Below are positions 45,418 through 54,840 of a stretch of DNA of 64,000 nt, in pieces (within the stretch, counting starts at the first letter, position 1; every line of letters starts with the position of its first letter). A model generated the notes under the pieces. It did not search any database, was not told where the DNA came from, and saw nothing but the letters and a program-made list of their open reading frames with translations. The position numbers and the translations under genes were made by a program. This stretch comes from Pseudomonadales bacterium (lineage in GTDB: Bacteria; Pseudomonadota; Gammaproteobacteria; Pseudomonadales; UBA5518). The DNA is taken from the NCBI GenBank assembly GCA_024234165.1, contig JACKOP010000004.1, positions 162,501-226,500 on the forward strand, given 5' to 3'.

Positions 45418-46764
45418 CGTCTTTCGCAGCAGACGCATGGAGAGCGCTATCGCGGGAATCCCGAGCAGGCCGGCGTAGAGGAAAAAGGCCATGTAGCCCC
45501 AGGCGTCGACGACCAAGCCGGAAAAGCCGCCGAGCACCTTGGCCGGCAGCGTCATGAGCGAACTGAACAGCGCGTACTGGGTCGCGGTGTACGCGCTGTT
45601 GGTGAGGCTCGACAGGTACGCGATGAACACCGCCGCCGCTATTCCACCGCTCAGGTTATCGGCGCTGACCACCACGGCGAGCAGCATGAGCTGCGGCTCG
45701 AGCACGGCGAGCGCGGCAAACAACAGGTTCGTCAGCGCCACCAGCACCGCGCCGAGCAACAGCGGGCGCGTGATCCCGAAGCGCGCGACCAGCACCCCAC
45801 CCAGCGCGGCGCCCGCGATGGTCATCAGGAAACCGAACACCTTGGTGATGTCTGCGATGTCGGTCTTGCTGAAGCCGAGATCGAGGTAGAACGGGTTCGC
45901 CATCACGCCCATCGTGATGTCGCTCAGCTTGTAGACGCTGATCAGCAACAGGATCATCAGCGCTTCACGACCGTTGCGCGTGAAGAAATCGACGAACGGC
46001 GCGACGACCGCATCGGACAGGAACGCCAGCAACCGCGCCAGCGATCCGCGGTGTGCGTCCACACCAAGCGCGTGCTCCACACGTGATTCGATCGCCGCCG
46101 ACGCCGCAGCCACCGGATGCTCCGGTTCGCCGAGACACAAGGTGGTCAGCACACCGGCGCCCATCAGCGCCGCCATCACGAGATAGGCGAGCGACCACGA
46201 CGCCCCTTCGGCGATATAGAACGCGCCAGCACCCGCAACCAGCAGCGCCACCCGGTAACCGAACACGTAGGCGGCTGCCATCGCGCCCTGGAATTCGGCG
46301 TCCATCGCCTCGATGCGGTACGCGTCGATGGTGATGTCCTGCGTCGCCGAACCGAAGGCCACCAGCAGCGCGAGCGCGGCCACCAGCGCAAGGTCGGCAA
46401 CCGGGTCGGCGAGTGCCATGCCCGCCAGTCCGGCCGCCACCGTGAGTTGCGCCACCAGCATCCAGCCGCGACGCTTGCCGAGCAGGCGCGTGAGCAGCGG
46501 CAGCGCCACGCGATCGACCACCGGCGCCCACAGCACCTTCACCGAATACACGACGCCGATCCAGCTGAAGAAACCGATCAGGCTGCGCTCCACACCCACG
46601 TCGCGCTGCCAGCCCGACAGCGTCGGGCCGATCAGCAGGAACGGCAGGCCGGCACTGCAGCCGAGCCAGATCATCGCGAACACGCGCGGGCGTGTGTAGA
46701 CCAGCAGCGCCTCGCGCCAACCGCGTGCGCTGCCGGCACGCTGTCCGGCAGAGCCCTCAGTCAC
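45415..46764 (-). CDS. AmpG-like MFS permease
   Basis: Membrane transporter of 449 residues with about 12 helices, of the AmpG family that imports anhydromuropeptides for cell-wall recycling. RPRVFAMIWLGCSAGLPFLLIG near the start and GSATQDITIDAYRIEAMD match AmpG-type proteins. GTG at 46764 overlaps the yajQ stop by 8 bases, so the two are co-translated. ampD and ampE lie 7-8 kb away. Some AmpG-like proteins have other substrates, so the symbol is withheld. Confidence 0.82.
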   Translation of the reverse strand: MTEGSAGQRAGSARGWREALLVYTRPRVFAMIWLGCSAGLPFLLIGPTLSGWQRDVGVERSLIGFFSWIGVVYSVKVLWAPVVDRVALPLLTRLLGKRRGWMLVAQLTVAAGLAGMALADPVADLALVAALALLVAFGSATQDITIDAYRIEAMDAEFQGAMAAAYVFGYRVALLVAGAGAFYIAEGASWSLAYLVMAALMGAGVLTTLCLGEPEHPVAAASAAIESRVEHALGVDAHRGSLARLLAFLSDAVVAPFVDFFTRNGREALMILLLISVYKLSDITMGVMANPFYLDLGFSKTDIADITKVFGFLMTIAGAALGGVLVARFGITRPLLLGAVLVALTNLLFAALAVLEPQLMLLAVVVSADNLSGGIAAAVFIAYLSSLTNSAYTATQYALFSSLMTLPAKVLGGFSGLVVDAWGYMAFFLYAGLLGIPAIALSMRLLRKT

Positions 46765-47239
46765 GGAAGTTTTCGTACTGCAGCGGCACTCCGATATCGC
46801 TCGTCCGCAGCAGCGCGATCACCTGCTGCAGGTCGTCACGCTTCTTGCCGGTCACCCGCAGTTGCTCGCCCTGGATCGCTGTCTGCACCTTGAGCTTCGA
46901 GTCCTTCACCAGCTTCACCAGCTTGCGACTCATCTCGGCATCCAGTCCGTGCTGCAGCGTGACCTCCTGCTTCACGGTCTTGCCGGATTTCTGCACCTCG
47001 CCTTCCGTGATCGCTCGCGGGTCGATCTGGCACTTCGTGATCGCACCGCGCAACACGTCCATCATCTGCTGCAACTGGAACTCCGCTTCCGCGTGCAGCA
47101 TCACGGTGCGCTCCTTGCGCTCGAAGCCGCAATCGACTCCCTTGAAGTCGAAACGGTTCGTGATCACGCGCTCTGCCTGGTCAACCGCGTTGGTCAGGGC
47201 ATGCAGGTCCACCTCGGACACCACATCGAAAGATGGCAT
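46757..47239 (-). CDS. yajQ: YajQ-family nucleotide-binding protein
   Basis: A 160-residue protein of the YajQ/UPF0234 family with two ferredoxin-like folds. Members bind cyclic di-GMP in Xanthomonas and act as transcriptional co-regulators. MPSFDVVSEVD at the start, NRFDFKGVDCGFE and QVQTAIQGEQLRVTGKKRDDLQ-like sequence near the end are characteristic. It overlaps the AmpG-like gene by 8 bases. Confidence 0.93.
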   Translation of the reverse strand: MPSFDVVSEVDLHALTNAVDQAERVITNRFDFKGVDCGFERKERTVMLHAEAEFQLQQMMDVLRGAITKCQIDPRAITEGEVQKSGKTVKQEVTLQHGLDAEMSRKLVKLVKDSKLKVQTAIQGEQLRVTGKKRDDLQQVIALLRTSDIGVPLQYENFRD

Positions 47240-47311
47240 CGATTCCTCCTCGTGCGCAGGCCCGCATCACAGCCGCAAGCCTCCGGTACACCAATCGTGG
47301 ATAATGACGCG

Positions 47312-48244
47312 ATGGCGATCACGGCACCCGAACCCCTGACCACACACTGGCACGTGCTCGGCACCGGCGCGATCGCGTGCCTGTGGGCGGCGAATCTTGC
47401 CACCAGCGGCGCCAGTGCAACGCTGATCGCGCGTGATCGTTCGCGACTGGCAGGGTATCACGGCATCACCGTAGAGACAGCCGCCGGTGGCGAGCACGTG
47501 CCGGTGACGCTGGAGGCCGCCGACAGCAGCACACCAATCGACCGCCTGCTGGTCTGCACGAAGGCCGGCGACGTGATCACGGCACTCGCTGCCATCGTGC
47601 GGCGGCTGGCAGGAAACGCAGCGATCGTGCTGCTGCAGAACGGCATGGGTTTTCACGAGGAAGCCGGTTTGCTGCTCGGCAACCGGCGGCTCTACTGCGG
47701 ACTCAGCACCGAAGGTGCCTGGTGCCCGGCGCCGTTTCACGTACGTCACGCCGGACGCGGCCTGACACTGCTCGGGCGCTACCCACGCGGCACGCTGGCC
47801 GATGCGATGGCGCTGGCGCACGAGCTGCCGCAGGCACGGCTCGAGATTCGCCCGATCGCCGATACCGAACAGGAACTGTGGCGCAAGCTTGCGATGAACT
47901 GCGCGATCAACGCACTGACCGCCGTGCACGACCGCCCGAACGGCGCGCTGGTGACGCCCGGCCCGATCGCTGGCGAATTCACGGCGTTGTGCGCTGAAAT
48001 CGTCACGATCCTCGAGGCACTCGGTCACAGCGAGCTCGCGGCGGAACTGCCCGAGCTGGCCACCCGCGTCGCGCGCCAGACGGCGGAGAACCGCTCGTCG
48101 ATGCTGCAGGACGTGCGAGCCGGACGACGTACCGAAATCGACTTCATCAACGGTTTCCTGTGCGCGCGGGCACGCGAAGCCGGCGTGCCCTGCCCCCTGA
48201 ACGCAGCACTTTGCGCCCGTATCCACGAGTTCGCTCCGACGTGA
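47312..48244 (+). CDS. panE: 2-dehydropantoate 2-reductase
   Basis: NADPH-dependent reductase forming pantoate for coenzyme A. The 310-residue protein has the Rossmann motif GTGAIACLWAANL, LVCTKAGD, QNGMG and the C-terminal ApbA domain with Lys/Asn residues (WRKLAMNCAINALTA). ATG at 47312 begins it; the frame upstream is antisense to yajQ and is rejected. Its TGA overlaps the GTG of the next gene by four bases. Confidence 0.93.
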   Translation: MAITAPEPLTTHWHVLGTGAIACLWAANLATSGASATLIARDRSRLAGYHGITVETAAGGEHVPVTLEAADSSTPIDRLLVCTKAGDVITALAAIVRRLAGNAAIVLLQNGMGFHEEAGLLLGNRRLYCGLSTEGAWCPAPFHVRHAGRGLTLLGRYPRGTLADAMALAHELPQARLEIRPIADTEQELWRKLAMNCAINALTAVHDRPNGALVTPGPIAGEFTALCAEIVTILEALGHSELAAELPELATRVARQTAENRSSMLQDVRAGRRTEIDFINGFLCARAREAGVPCPLNAALCARIHEFAPT

Positions 48245-49041
48245 GGCGCCTGCTCGGGGCCGTGCTGCTCTGCCTGCCACTCACGGCGTGGACTGCACCA
48301 CAGCGCGTGGTGTCGCTGAACCTGTGCACCGACCAGTTGCTGCTGATGCTGCTGCCACGCGAGCGGATTGTGATGCTGAGCCAGCTCGCCACCGATCGCT
48401 CGCTGTCGTGGATGGCAGCACAGGCCGACGGTATCGAGCACTTCGACGGTTCGGTGGAATCGATCGTACGGCTTGCACCGGATCTGATCCTCTCCGGCAC
48501 GCTGGCGTCGCGCGAAAGCACCGCCGCACTGCAACGACTCGGTTTCCCCGTGCGCACGATCGCCATGCCGGAAAGTATCGCCGAGTCGCTGGCGTTCATC
48601 GAACAGGTGGCGACGCTGGTCGGCGAAGCCGACGCGGGCCGCGCCTTGATCACCGAAACCAAGCGTCGCCTCGATGCCGTGCGCAGCGCCGCACACGCAC
48701 GGACGCCGGGCCTTGCGCTGGTCTACCTGCCGAACGGGCTGAGTCCCGGGGCCGGAACGCTGCGCGACGAACTGCTCAGGCTCGCCGGCTGGCGCAACCT
48801 GACGCGCGAACTCGGTGTCGAGGATTACGGTTCGATCACGCTCGAGGACCTGGTCCTGCACCATCCGCAACGGGTGATCTTCGACGCATCCGATCTGCAA
48901 CACACCTCGATGGCACAGCAGATGCTGCGCCATCCGGCGCTGCGCAATCACATCACGACACGCATGATGCCCACATCGGCCTGGATCTGCGGCGGACCGC
49001 AGATCGCCGACGCGGCGGAGCTGCTTGGATCTGGCCGGTGA
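48241..49041 (+). CDS. BtuF-like periplasmic substrate-binding protein
   Basis: Helical-backbone metal-receptor family protein of 266 residues, probably the periplasmic cobalamin- or metal-chelate-binding component of an ABC importer. It has a signal peptide (VRRLLGAVLLCLPLTAWTA) and RVVSLNLCTDQLLLMLLP, the usual start of the mature domain, then the two lobes. No BtuC or BtuD gene is adjacent. The cobalamin riboswitch and BtuB-like receptor just downstream support B12 as ligand. GTG at 48241 overlaps panE (GTGA). Confidence 0.85.
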   Translation: MRRLLGAVLLCLPLTAWTAPQRVVSLNLCTDQLLLMLLPRERIVMLSQLATDRSLSWMAAQADGIEHFDGSVESIVRLAPDLILSGTLASRESTAALQRLGFPVRTIAMPESIAESLAFIEQVATLVGEADAGRALITETKRRLDAVRSAAHARTPGLALVYLPNGLSPGAGTLRDELLRLAGWRNLTRELGVEDYGSITLEDLVLHHPQRVIFDASDLQHTSMAQQMLRHPALRNHITTRMMPTSAWICGGPQIADAAELLGSGR

Positions 49042-49057
49042 GCAGAACCAACGCATC

Positions 49058-49368
49058 GTCGGCATGAATGCCGACCTGCGACACAAACCCTGTCGGCATG
49101 AATGCCGACCTACGACACAGACCCGTCGGCATGAATGCCGACCTACGGCACAAACCCTGTCGGCATGAATGCCGACCTACGGCATGACCCTGTCGGCATG
49201 AATGCCGACCTACGGGCGTGGTGCCAATCCACGTAGGTCGGGTTTCAACCCGACGGGTGCGGCATCAATCGTCGGCATGAATGCCGACCTACGTGGGTCG
49301 GGTTTCAACCCGACAGGTATGGGCATCAATCGTCGGCATGAATGCCGACCTACAAATGCCGACCTACA
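49058..49368. repeat. REP cluster, mostly B elements
   Basis: Five B elements in one direction (spacers such as ACACAAACCC, about 32-35-base steps), then two A/B pairs and a partial B copy. They lie between the BtuF-like gene and the btuB promoter. Confidence 0.9.
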
Positions 49369-49370
49369 CG

Positions 49371-49399
49371 TTGACAGCCCGATGCACCGGCACTATGGT
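49371..49399 (+). promoter_or_regulatory. Sigma-70 promoter of the B12 receptor gene
   Basis: TTGACA (49371-49376), a 17-base spacer and TATGGT (49394-49399). It begins three bases after the last REP fragment and directly precedes the riboswitch. Confidence 0.75.
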
Positions 49400-49409
49400 G
49401 CCGCCCCTG

Positions 49410-49617
49410 TCGCGGACGGTGTCCTGCGGCGCCAGGGCGAAAGCCCACGGCGAGGCAGGATGAAACGGGAAGTCTGGTGAAAATCCAGCGCTGCCCCCGC
49501 AACGGTAAGTGAGAACAGGACCGGCAAGCAGCCACTGTCACAGACGCAGCACGCGTCGGATGGGAAGGCGCCGGAGCCCGGATCGCAGCATCCACTCACG
49601 AGCCCGGAGACCGGCCT
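49410..49617 (+). ncRNA. Cobalamin riboswitch
   Basis: Contains the conserved core GCTGCCCCCGCAACGGTAA (about 49490-49508), the GGTGAAAATCC element before it, the B12 box GCCACTG (49531-49537) and the closing CCGGAGACCGGCC. It stands between a promoter and the BtuB-like receptor gene and is expected to shut expression when adenosylcobalamin is plentiful. Confidence 0.95.
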
Positions 49618-49742
49618 TCTGCGCTTCACTGCGATCGAGCGGCGGGCTCGGCAGGTGATGCGTGCCCAGCCGCTCGCCTCATCTCACCCCATCCCCTCCT
49701 CCCGAATCGCGTCACGCACGACACCGGGACCGGGGAGGGACC

Positions 49743-51707
49743 ATGAACGTCAACCATCGCATCATCACGCTCGCGCTGCTCGGCACCACCGCCGCATTCA
49801 ACGCCGACGCCACGAACGGCATCGAACAGATCGTCGTCACCGGACTGCGTGCCGAGCAGGCCGTGCTCGATACGCCGGCAGCCATCAGCGTGATCACGCG
49901 CGAAGACATCGAACGCAGCGGCGCACTGACCATCGCCGACGTACTGCGTGGCCGTGCCGGGTTGCAGATCCGCGACACCATCGGCGACGGCGTTCGCGGC
50001 ATCGTCGTCAGCATGCGCGGCTTCGGTGAGAACGCCGCCAACAATACGCTGGTGCTGGTCGACGGACGCCGGCTCAACAATCCATCGCTGGCAGCACCCG
50101 ACCTCGGCAGCATTGCGCTCGCCGACATCGAGCGCATCGAAGTCCTGCAGGGCGGCGCCGGCGTGCTGTTCGGTGACCAGGCGGTCGGTGGCGTGCTGAA
50201 CGTGATCACGCGCCGTCCCGCACAACCGACACTCGAAGTACAGGCCGGCGGCGGCTCGAACGACAACCGCCGCCTGGCGCTGAACGCGAGTCAGCGTTTC
50301 GGCAATGGCATCGGGGCACGCTTCAGCGCCGAACACCGCCAGGCCGACAACTACCGCGACAACAACGCATCCGACTACCGCCACGCGAACCTGGTGCTCG
50401 ACTACGAATGGAGCGACGGCAAGGTCTTCGCAGAAGTGCAGCGCATCGACGACGACCTGGAACTGCCTGGCGCACTGCCGGTGGCGCTCGCGCACCAGAA
50501 CCGTCGCCAGAGCCTGAACGGCAACGACTTCGCCGACCTCCAGACGACCACCGCGCGCCTCGGCGGCAGCTACGCGCTCACTCCCGCGTGGACGCTTGAA
50601 ATGGACCTGACCCGCCGCGACAGCGACGGGCGCGGTTACCAATCGGCACCGAACCGCAGCGACACGCGCCTGAACAGCGTGAACCCGCGCCTGATCGGGC
50701 GTTTTGCCCGTGCCGGTGGCACCGCGACGCTCACGCTCGGCGCGGACGCCACCGATGCCGAATATGTACTCGATATTCCCGCCTTTTTCTTCCGCACCGA
50801 TATCCGGCAGGAACAACGCGATGCGTACGCGCTGTTGCTTTATCCGCTCAGCAGCACGGTGCAGGCGTCCATCGGTGCGCGCCGCTCGCGCATCGAGGAC
50901 CGCAATCACGTGAGCAGCATGACGCACGACGACGGCGAGACGATCACGACCGCATCGATCGCGTGGCAGTTCCACCCCGACATGCGCATGCTGCTGCGCC
51001 GCGACGAAGTGCTGCGCTACGCGAACGTCGACGAGAACGGCTTCACGCTGCCGTCGGTGAGCTTCCTTGCGCCACAGACCGGCGTGTCGTGGGAGGGCGG
51101 CATCGAGTGGTTCGGTGCGCGCGCCGGTGGCCGCGCGATGCTGTTCGAGCTGGAACTCGACGACGAACTGCTGTACGACCCCGCCGCACTCGGCCCCGGT
51201 GCCATGTGGGGCATGCTGGGCGCCAACATCAACCTCGACTCCTCACGCCGGCGCGGCGTGCTGCTCGAGTGGCGCTGGCAGCCGCTGGAACGGCTGAGCC
51301 TTGGCGGCAGCTACACCTGGACCGATGCGGAACTGACCGCAGGTCACGCCGACGGCAAGGACGTGCCGTACGTGGCGAAGCACGCCGGCGCGCTGAATGC
51401 GAACTGGGACTTCGGATACGGCTTCAGCCTGTTCGCCGAATACGCGTACACCGGTTCGCGCTACGCGCTCGGTGACGATCTGAATGCGTTCAATCGTGTG
51501 GATGCCGAGGGGCTGCTGAATGCGGCGCTGCGCTGGACATCGGGGCCGTGGAACGCGACGCTGCGCGGGAACAATCTCGGCAACCGGAAGTACGACACGC
51601 TGACCAGCGAATGGTACGACGCTGCGCTGGCCACTGCGGTACACGCGCGCAGCGTCTACCCGGCAGCGAGACGAACGGTGTACCTTACGGTCGGGTATCG
51701 GTTTTGA
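49743..51707 (+). CDS. TonB-dependent cobalamin receptor (BtuB-like)
   Basis: Outer-membrane receptor of 654 residues under cobalamin riboswitch control. It has a signal peptide (NHRIITLALLGTTAAFNADA), then a TonB-box-like EQIVVTGLR, the plug domain (TPAAISVITREDIERSG; VLVDGRRLNNPS; RIEVLQGGAGVLFGDQAVGGVLNVITRR) and a 22-strand barrel ending in the aromatic YRF. ATG at 49743 has GGGGAGG upstream; the earlier in-frame ATG is in the leader. Cobalamin as substrate is inferred from the riboswitch. Confidence 0.92.
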   Translation: MNVNHRIITLALLGTTAAFNADATNGIEQIVVTGLRAEQAVLDTPAAISVITREDIERSGALTIADVLRGRAGLQIRDTIGDGVRGIVVSMRGFGENAANNTLVLVDGRRLNNPSLAAPDLGSIALADIERIEVLQGGAGVLFGDQAVGGVLNVITRRPAQPTLEVQAGGGSNDNRRLALNASQRFGNGIGARFSAEHRQADNYRDNNASDYRHANLVLDYEWSDGKVFAEVQRIDDDLELPGALPVALAHQNRRQSLNGNDFADLQTTTARLGGSYALTPAWTLEMDLTRRDSDGRGYQSAPNRSDTRLNSVNPRLIGRFARAGGTATLTLGADATDAEYVLDIPAFFFRTDIRQEQRDAYALLLYPLSSTVQASIGARRSRIEDRNHVSSMTHDDGETITTASIAWQFHPDMRMLLRRDEVLRYANVDENGFTLPSVSFLAPQTGVSWEGGIEWFGARAGGRAMLFELELDDELLYDPAALGPGAMWGMLGANINLDSSRRRGVLLEWRWQPLERLSLGGSYTWTDAELTAGHADGKDVPYVAKHAGALNANWDFGYGFSLFAEYAYTGSRYALGDDLNAFNRVDAEGLLNAALRWTSGPWNATLRGNNLGNRKYDTLTSEWYDAALATAVHARSVYPAARRTVYLTVGYRF

Positions 51708-51714
51708 GGGTCGG

Positions 51715-51819
51715 TGTCGGCATGAATGCCGACCCACGGACAGGATGCCGATCGACGTGGGTCGGGTTTCAACCCGACGGGGGCAGGCGTCAACTGTCGG
51801 CATGAATGCCGACCTACGG
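51715..51819. repeat. REP cluster (B, A, B)
   Basis: A B element, an inverted A element and another B element lie between the receptor gene and the adenosyltransferase gene. The last B element contains an ATG in frame with the next gene, which creates a false upstream start. Confidence 0.9.
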
Positions 51820-51829
51820 GGAGAAAACC

Positions 51830-52378
51830 ATGGGGCATCGGCTGTCGAAAATCTACACGCGCACCGGTGACGACGGCACGACCGGGCTGACCGGCGGTGA
51901 TCGGGTGCGCAAGGACTGCCCGCGCATGCAGGCAATCGGCGCGGTCGACGAGACCAACTCGCTGATCGGTCTGCTGGTCGCGGAACTCGCGAGCGACGAC
52001 CCGCTGATACCCATGCTCACCGCGATCCAGCACGATCTGTTCGACCTCGGCGGCGAACTCTCGATGCCCGGCACCGCACTGGTGCACGGCGAACGCGTGG
52101 ACTGGCTGGAACAGCGCACCGACGAGCTGAACGCCGATCTGCCACCGCTGAAGAACTTCATCCTGCCCGGTGGTTCGCGCGCCGCGGCCACCTGTCACCT
52201 GGCGCGCACCGTATGCCGGCGTGCCGAACGCGAGATCGTCACGCTCGCCGGCACCGAAACGGTCAACCACGCCGGACAGCGTTTCCTGAACAGGCTGTCG
52301 GACCTGCTGTTCGTCACCGCGCGCGTGGTCGCGCGACGCAACGGCGGTCAGGAAGTGCTATGGCAGCAGCGGAAATAG
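51830..52378 (+). CDS. Cob(I)alamin adenosyltransferase (PduO type)
   Basis: Transfers adenosyl from ATP to cob(I)alamin, making the active coenzyme. The 182-residue helical protein has the ATP-binding start KIYTRTGDDGTTGLTGGDRV, DETNSLIG, and PGGSRAAATCHLARTVCRRAER. ATG at 51830 has GGGGAG six bases upstream. The ATG at 51806 lies in a REP. With the receptor, riboswitch and BtuF-like protein it forms a B12 uptake and activation cluster. It overlaps the convergent ROK gene by 21 bases. Confidence 0.94.
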   Translation: MGHRLSKIYTRTGDDGTTGLTGGDRVRKDCPRMQAIGAVDETNSLIGLLVAELASDDPLIPMLTAIQHDLFDLGGELSMPGTALVHGERVDWLEQRTDELNADLPPLKNFILPGGSRAAATCHLARTVCRRAEREIVTLAGTETVNHAGQRFLNRLSDLLFVTARVVARRNGGQEVLWQQRK

Positions 52379-53272
52379 CCACGCGGCGCCCCTGACGCCG
52401 CTCGAATCGCCGAAGCGTGCGCGCAGCAGCGGCGTGCGCACCGCATCGGAAAACACGTAGCGCGTCCAGCGCAGCGGGATCTCGGCATACAGGCGCTCGA
52501 TATTGCTCAACCCGCCGCCGCACACGATCGCGTGCGGGTCGAGCAGGTTGATCACCTGCGCCAGCGCGAAAGCGAGTTGCTCGATGTACAGATCGAGCGC
52601 TGCGCGCGCTGTGGAGTCACCGCTTTCAGCCAGCGCCACCACGTGGGCTGCGCTGCCCGCATCACCGCCAGACGTTGCCAGCTCGCGGTAACTGCGCAAC
52701 AACCCCGGCCCCGACAGCCAGGTCTCGATGCAGTCGCTGCGCCCGCAATAGCACGCGCGCGTTGCCGCGAGTCTGCCGCGTGGCCCGGCAAAGCGATTGT
52801 GACCCCATTCACCGGCGATCGCATTCGGCCCCGCAAGCAGGCGCCCATCGACGCAGACGCCACCGCCGACCCCGGTGCCGAGAATCACGCCGAACACGCT
52901 TGCGGCGGCGGCAGCGGCCCCGTCGGTCGCTTCCGACAGCGTGAAGCAGTCGGCGTCGTTCGCGATCCGCACCTCACGGCGCAGCCGCACCGCCAGATCC
53001 TGCGCAAGCTGCGTGCCGTTCAGCCAGGTGGAGTTGCAGTTACGCATGCGCCCATCGAGCGGCGACGGCGAGCCGGGCGTGCCAACTCCCACCGTGCCCT
53101 TGCAGCCGAGTTCCGTCTCGATCCGCTCCACCACCATGGCGATGGCATCGAGCGTACCGGGGTAGTCGTCACGCGCAGACGCGACGCGCTCACGCCACAA
53201 CACGGCACCGGCGCGATCGAGCGCAATACCCTCGATCTTGCTGCCGCCGAGGTCGATGCCGATGCGGATCAC
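52358..53272 (-). CDS. ROK-family sugar kinase
   Basis: Cytoplasmic sugar kinase of 304 residues (fructokinase or N-acetylglucosamine kinase type). ATP motif IGIDLGGSKIEGIA, catalytic-loop NDADCFTLSE, GVILGTGVGGGV, and the zinc-binding ROK signature GEWGHN...CYCGRSDCIETW are visible. GTG at 53272 gives MIRIGIDLGG. The substrate cannot be decided from sequence. Proximity to ampDE makes an amino-sugar recycling role possible but unproven. The 3' end overlaps the adenosyltransferase gene on the other strand. Confidence 0.9.
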   Translation of the reverse strand: MIRIGIDLGGSKIEGIALDRAGAVLWRERVASARDDYPGTLDAIAMVVERIETELGCKGTVGVGTPGSPSPLDGRMRNCNSTWLNGTQLAQDLAVRLRREVRIANDADCFTLSEATDGAAAAAASVFGVILGTGVGGGVCVDGRLLAGPNAIAGEWGHNRFAGPRGRLAATRACYCGRSDCIETWLSGPGLLRSYRELATSGGDAGSAAHVVALAESGDSTARAALDLYIEQLAFALAQVINLLDPHAIVCGGGLSNIERLYAEIPLRWTRYVFSDAVRTPLLRARFGDSSGVRGAAWLFPLLP

Positions 53273-53288
53273 GGCAGCACCCGCCGCC

Positions 53289-54152
53289 TCAGAAGATCAT
53301 CGCCAGCAGGCCCATGATCACCAGCCACACGACCAGCGCGCGGTTGCCGAGCGTCAGCACCGACTGCAGCTCGCAAGTCCCGCGCACGATCAGCTCGTCG
53401 CTGCGCTGCGCTGCCGCCGGAGCCTGGATCCCGAGCGCGGCGTTGCCGCAAAGATCGAGCGCATCCGCGGTACCGATGCGGGAGCCGACCACCACGCGCT
53501 GCCACGCGTAGAGCCCCTTGTCGAAGTCCCCCACCAGCGCGAATACCAGCCCGCAGATACGCACCGGCAGCCACTCCAGCCAGCGCAGCGGCACGGAATC
53601 GGCACCTGTCGCGCCCTCGACGCGCGCGGCCTCACTCGCCAGCACGGCGCTGCGGTAGGCGATCGCGCCCGCAGGGCCCAGAAAGAAAAACCAGAACAGC
53701 GCAGCGAACAGACGCTCGAAGCCACGATAGTAAAGTCGTCGGCGCGCCAATTCGTGCAGTGCAACCGGATCGGCAACGCTGCCGTCGTCGCTGAGACTCA
53801 TGGCTGGATCGGTCGCGAGCTGACGGTACGCGGCATGGAAGTCGCCGCGGTTCCAGCGCTGCAGGTACGCGGCAAGTTCCTGCGCGAGGTTGCCACGCCC
53901 GCACGAGTAGATCAGCACCAGCACGAAAAACACCAGATCGAGCGCACCGTAGAAGCGTCCGTGCACCGCGACTTGCAACAGCAGTGCGCCAAGCGCCGGC
54001 AGCAGGATCAGCGCCAGATGACGCCTGTTCCCCGACAGCTTTCCTGCCAGCAGGCCGCGCAGTGTAAAAAACCAGCCGTCCTGCTGCAGCGGTGCACCGG
54101 TACCGCGCAGACGCATGACCGCCACCGCGATCAGAATCGCCAGAAACTCCAC
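53289..54152 (-). CDS. ampE: AmpE-like inner-membrane protein
   Basis: Membrane protein of 287 residues with about four helices, encoded after ampD as in enterobacteria and Pseudomonas. AmpE was linked to beta-lactamase induction signalling; its biochemical role is unresolved. LDLVFFVLVLIYSCGRGNLAQELAAYLQRWNRGD and FAALFWFFFLGPAGAIAYR are typical of the family. It starts with GTG at 54152, 33 bases after ampD. Confidence 0.87.
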   Translation of the reverse strand: MEFLAILIAVAVMRLRGTGAPLQQDGWFFTLRGLLAGKLSGNRRHLALILLPALGALLLQVAVHGRFYGALDLVFFVLVLIYSCGRGNLAQELAAYLQRWNRGDFHAAYRQLATDPAMSLSDDGSVADPVALHELARRRLYYRGFERLFAALFWFFFLGPAGAIAYRSAVLASEAARVEGATGADSVPLRWLEWLPVRICGLVFALVGDFDKGLYAWQRVVVGSRIGTADALDLCGNAALGIQAPAAAQRSDELIVRGTCELQSVLTLGNRALVVWLVIMGLLAMIF

Positions 54153-54185
54153 AACCCTGCTCCCCCTGGATGCGCCGGAACCGTC

Positions 54186-54731
54186 TCAGCGGCCTGTCAG
54201 CGCAGCACGAAACCCTGCCCAGTCGAATGCCGGCCCCGGATCGGTCTTGCGCCCGGGTGCTATGTCGGCATGGCCAACGATACGCTGCACCGTGATCGCC
54301 GGATAGTGGCGCATCAGCTCGCGCGTCACCCGCAGCAACCGCCGGAGCTGCACCTGTGGATACGGGCGTTCGTCGGTGCCTTCGAGTTCGATGCCGATGC
54401 TGAAGTCATTGCAGCCGCTGCGCCCATCGAAACACGATTCCCCCGCGTGCCAGGCGCGGCGCCCGAACGGCACGAACTGCGTCACGCGACCGCGGCGGTC
54501 GATCAGCAGATGCGCCGAGACGCGCAGCCCGCGCAGACGCTCGAAATACGGATGCAGCGAACAGTCGAGCGTATTCAGGAACAATCGCTCGACGAAACCA
54601 CCCCCGAAGCGCCCCGGTGGCAGGCTGATGTTGTGGATCACGAGCAGACTCACCTCGCCCTCGGGGCGCTCGTTCACGTTATCCGATTCCAGCCGGCGCG
54701 CCTTGCGCAGCCACCCCTCGGCATCGATCAT
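54186..54731 (-). CDS. ampD: 1,6-anhydro-N-acetylmuramyl-L-alanine amidase
   Basis: Cytoplasmic zinc amidase of peptidoglycan recycling, which removes peptides from anhydroMurNAc. The 181-residue protein from ATG 54731 aligns with E. coli AmpD throughout. LLVIHNISLPPG holds the first zinc His, GHADIAPGRKTDPGPAFDW the second His, the catalytic Lys and the zinc Asp. GAGG five bases upstream supports this start over the ATG at 54749. It is followed by ampE. Confidence 0.96.
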   Translation of the reverse strand: MIDAEGWLRKARRLESDNVNERPEGEVSLLVIHNISLPPGRFGGGFVERLFLNTLDCSLHPYFERLRGLRVSAHLLIDRRGRVTQFVPFGRRAWHAGESCFDGRSGCNDFSIGIELEGTDERPYPQVQLRRLLRVTRELMRHYPAITVQRIVGHADIAPGRKTDPGPAFDWAGFRAALTGR

Positions 54732-54840
54732 CGTTTCCTCGTAAACCATCCGTTCGGCGCGCGATTATCGACCAATCGCCCGCGGTTCGTGTGCGCTGCA
54801 TAATGCGATTCCCCGCTGCAGGCTCAGGCAGGAATCCATC

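Noticed and set aside
49391..49409. Cobalamin riboswitch beginning at CACTATGGTGCC
   Set aside because: TATGGT there is the -10 box of a TTGACA-N17-TATGGT promoter, so the transcript starts later. The aptamer begins near 49410.
51806..51829. Upstream ATG of the adenosyltransferase
   Set aside because: It lies in a B element. The ATG at 51830 has GGGGAG six bases upstream and the family start.
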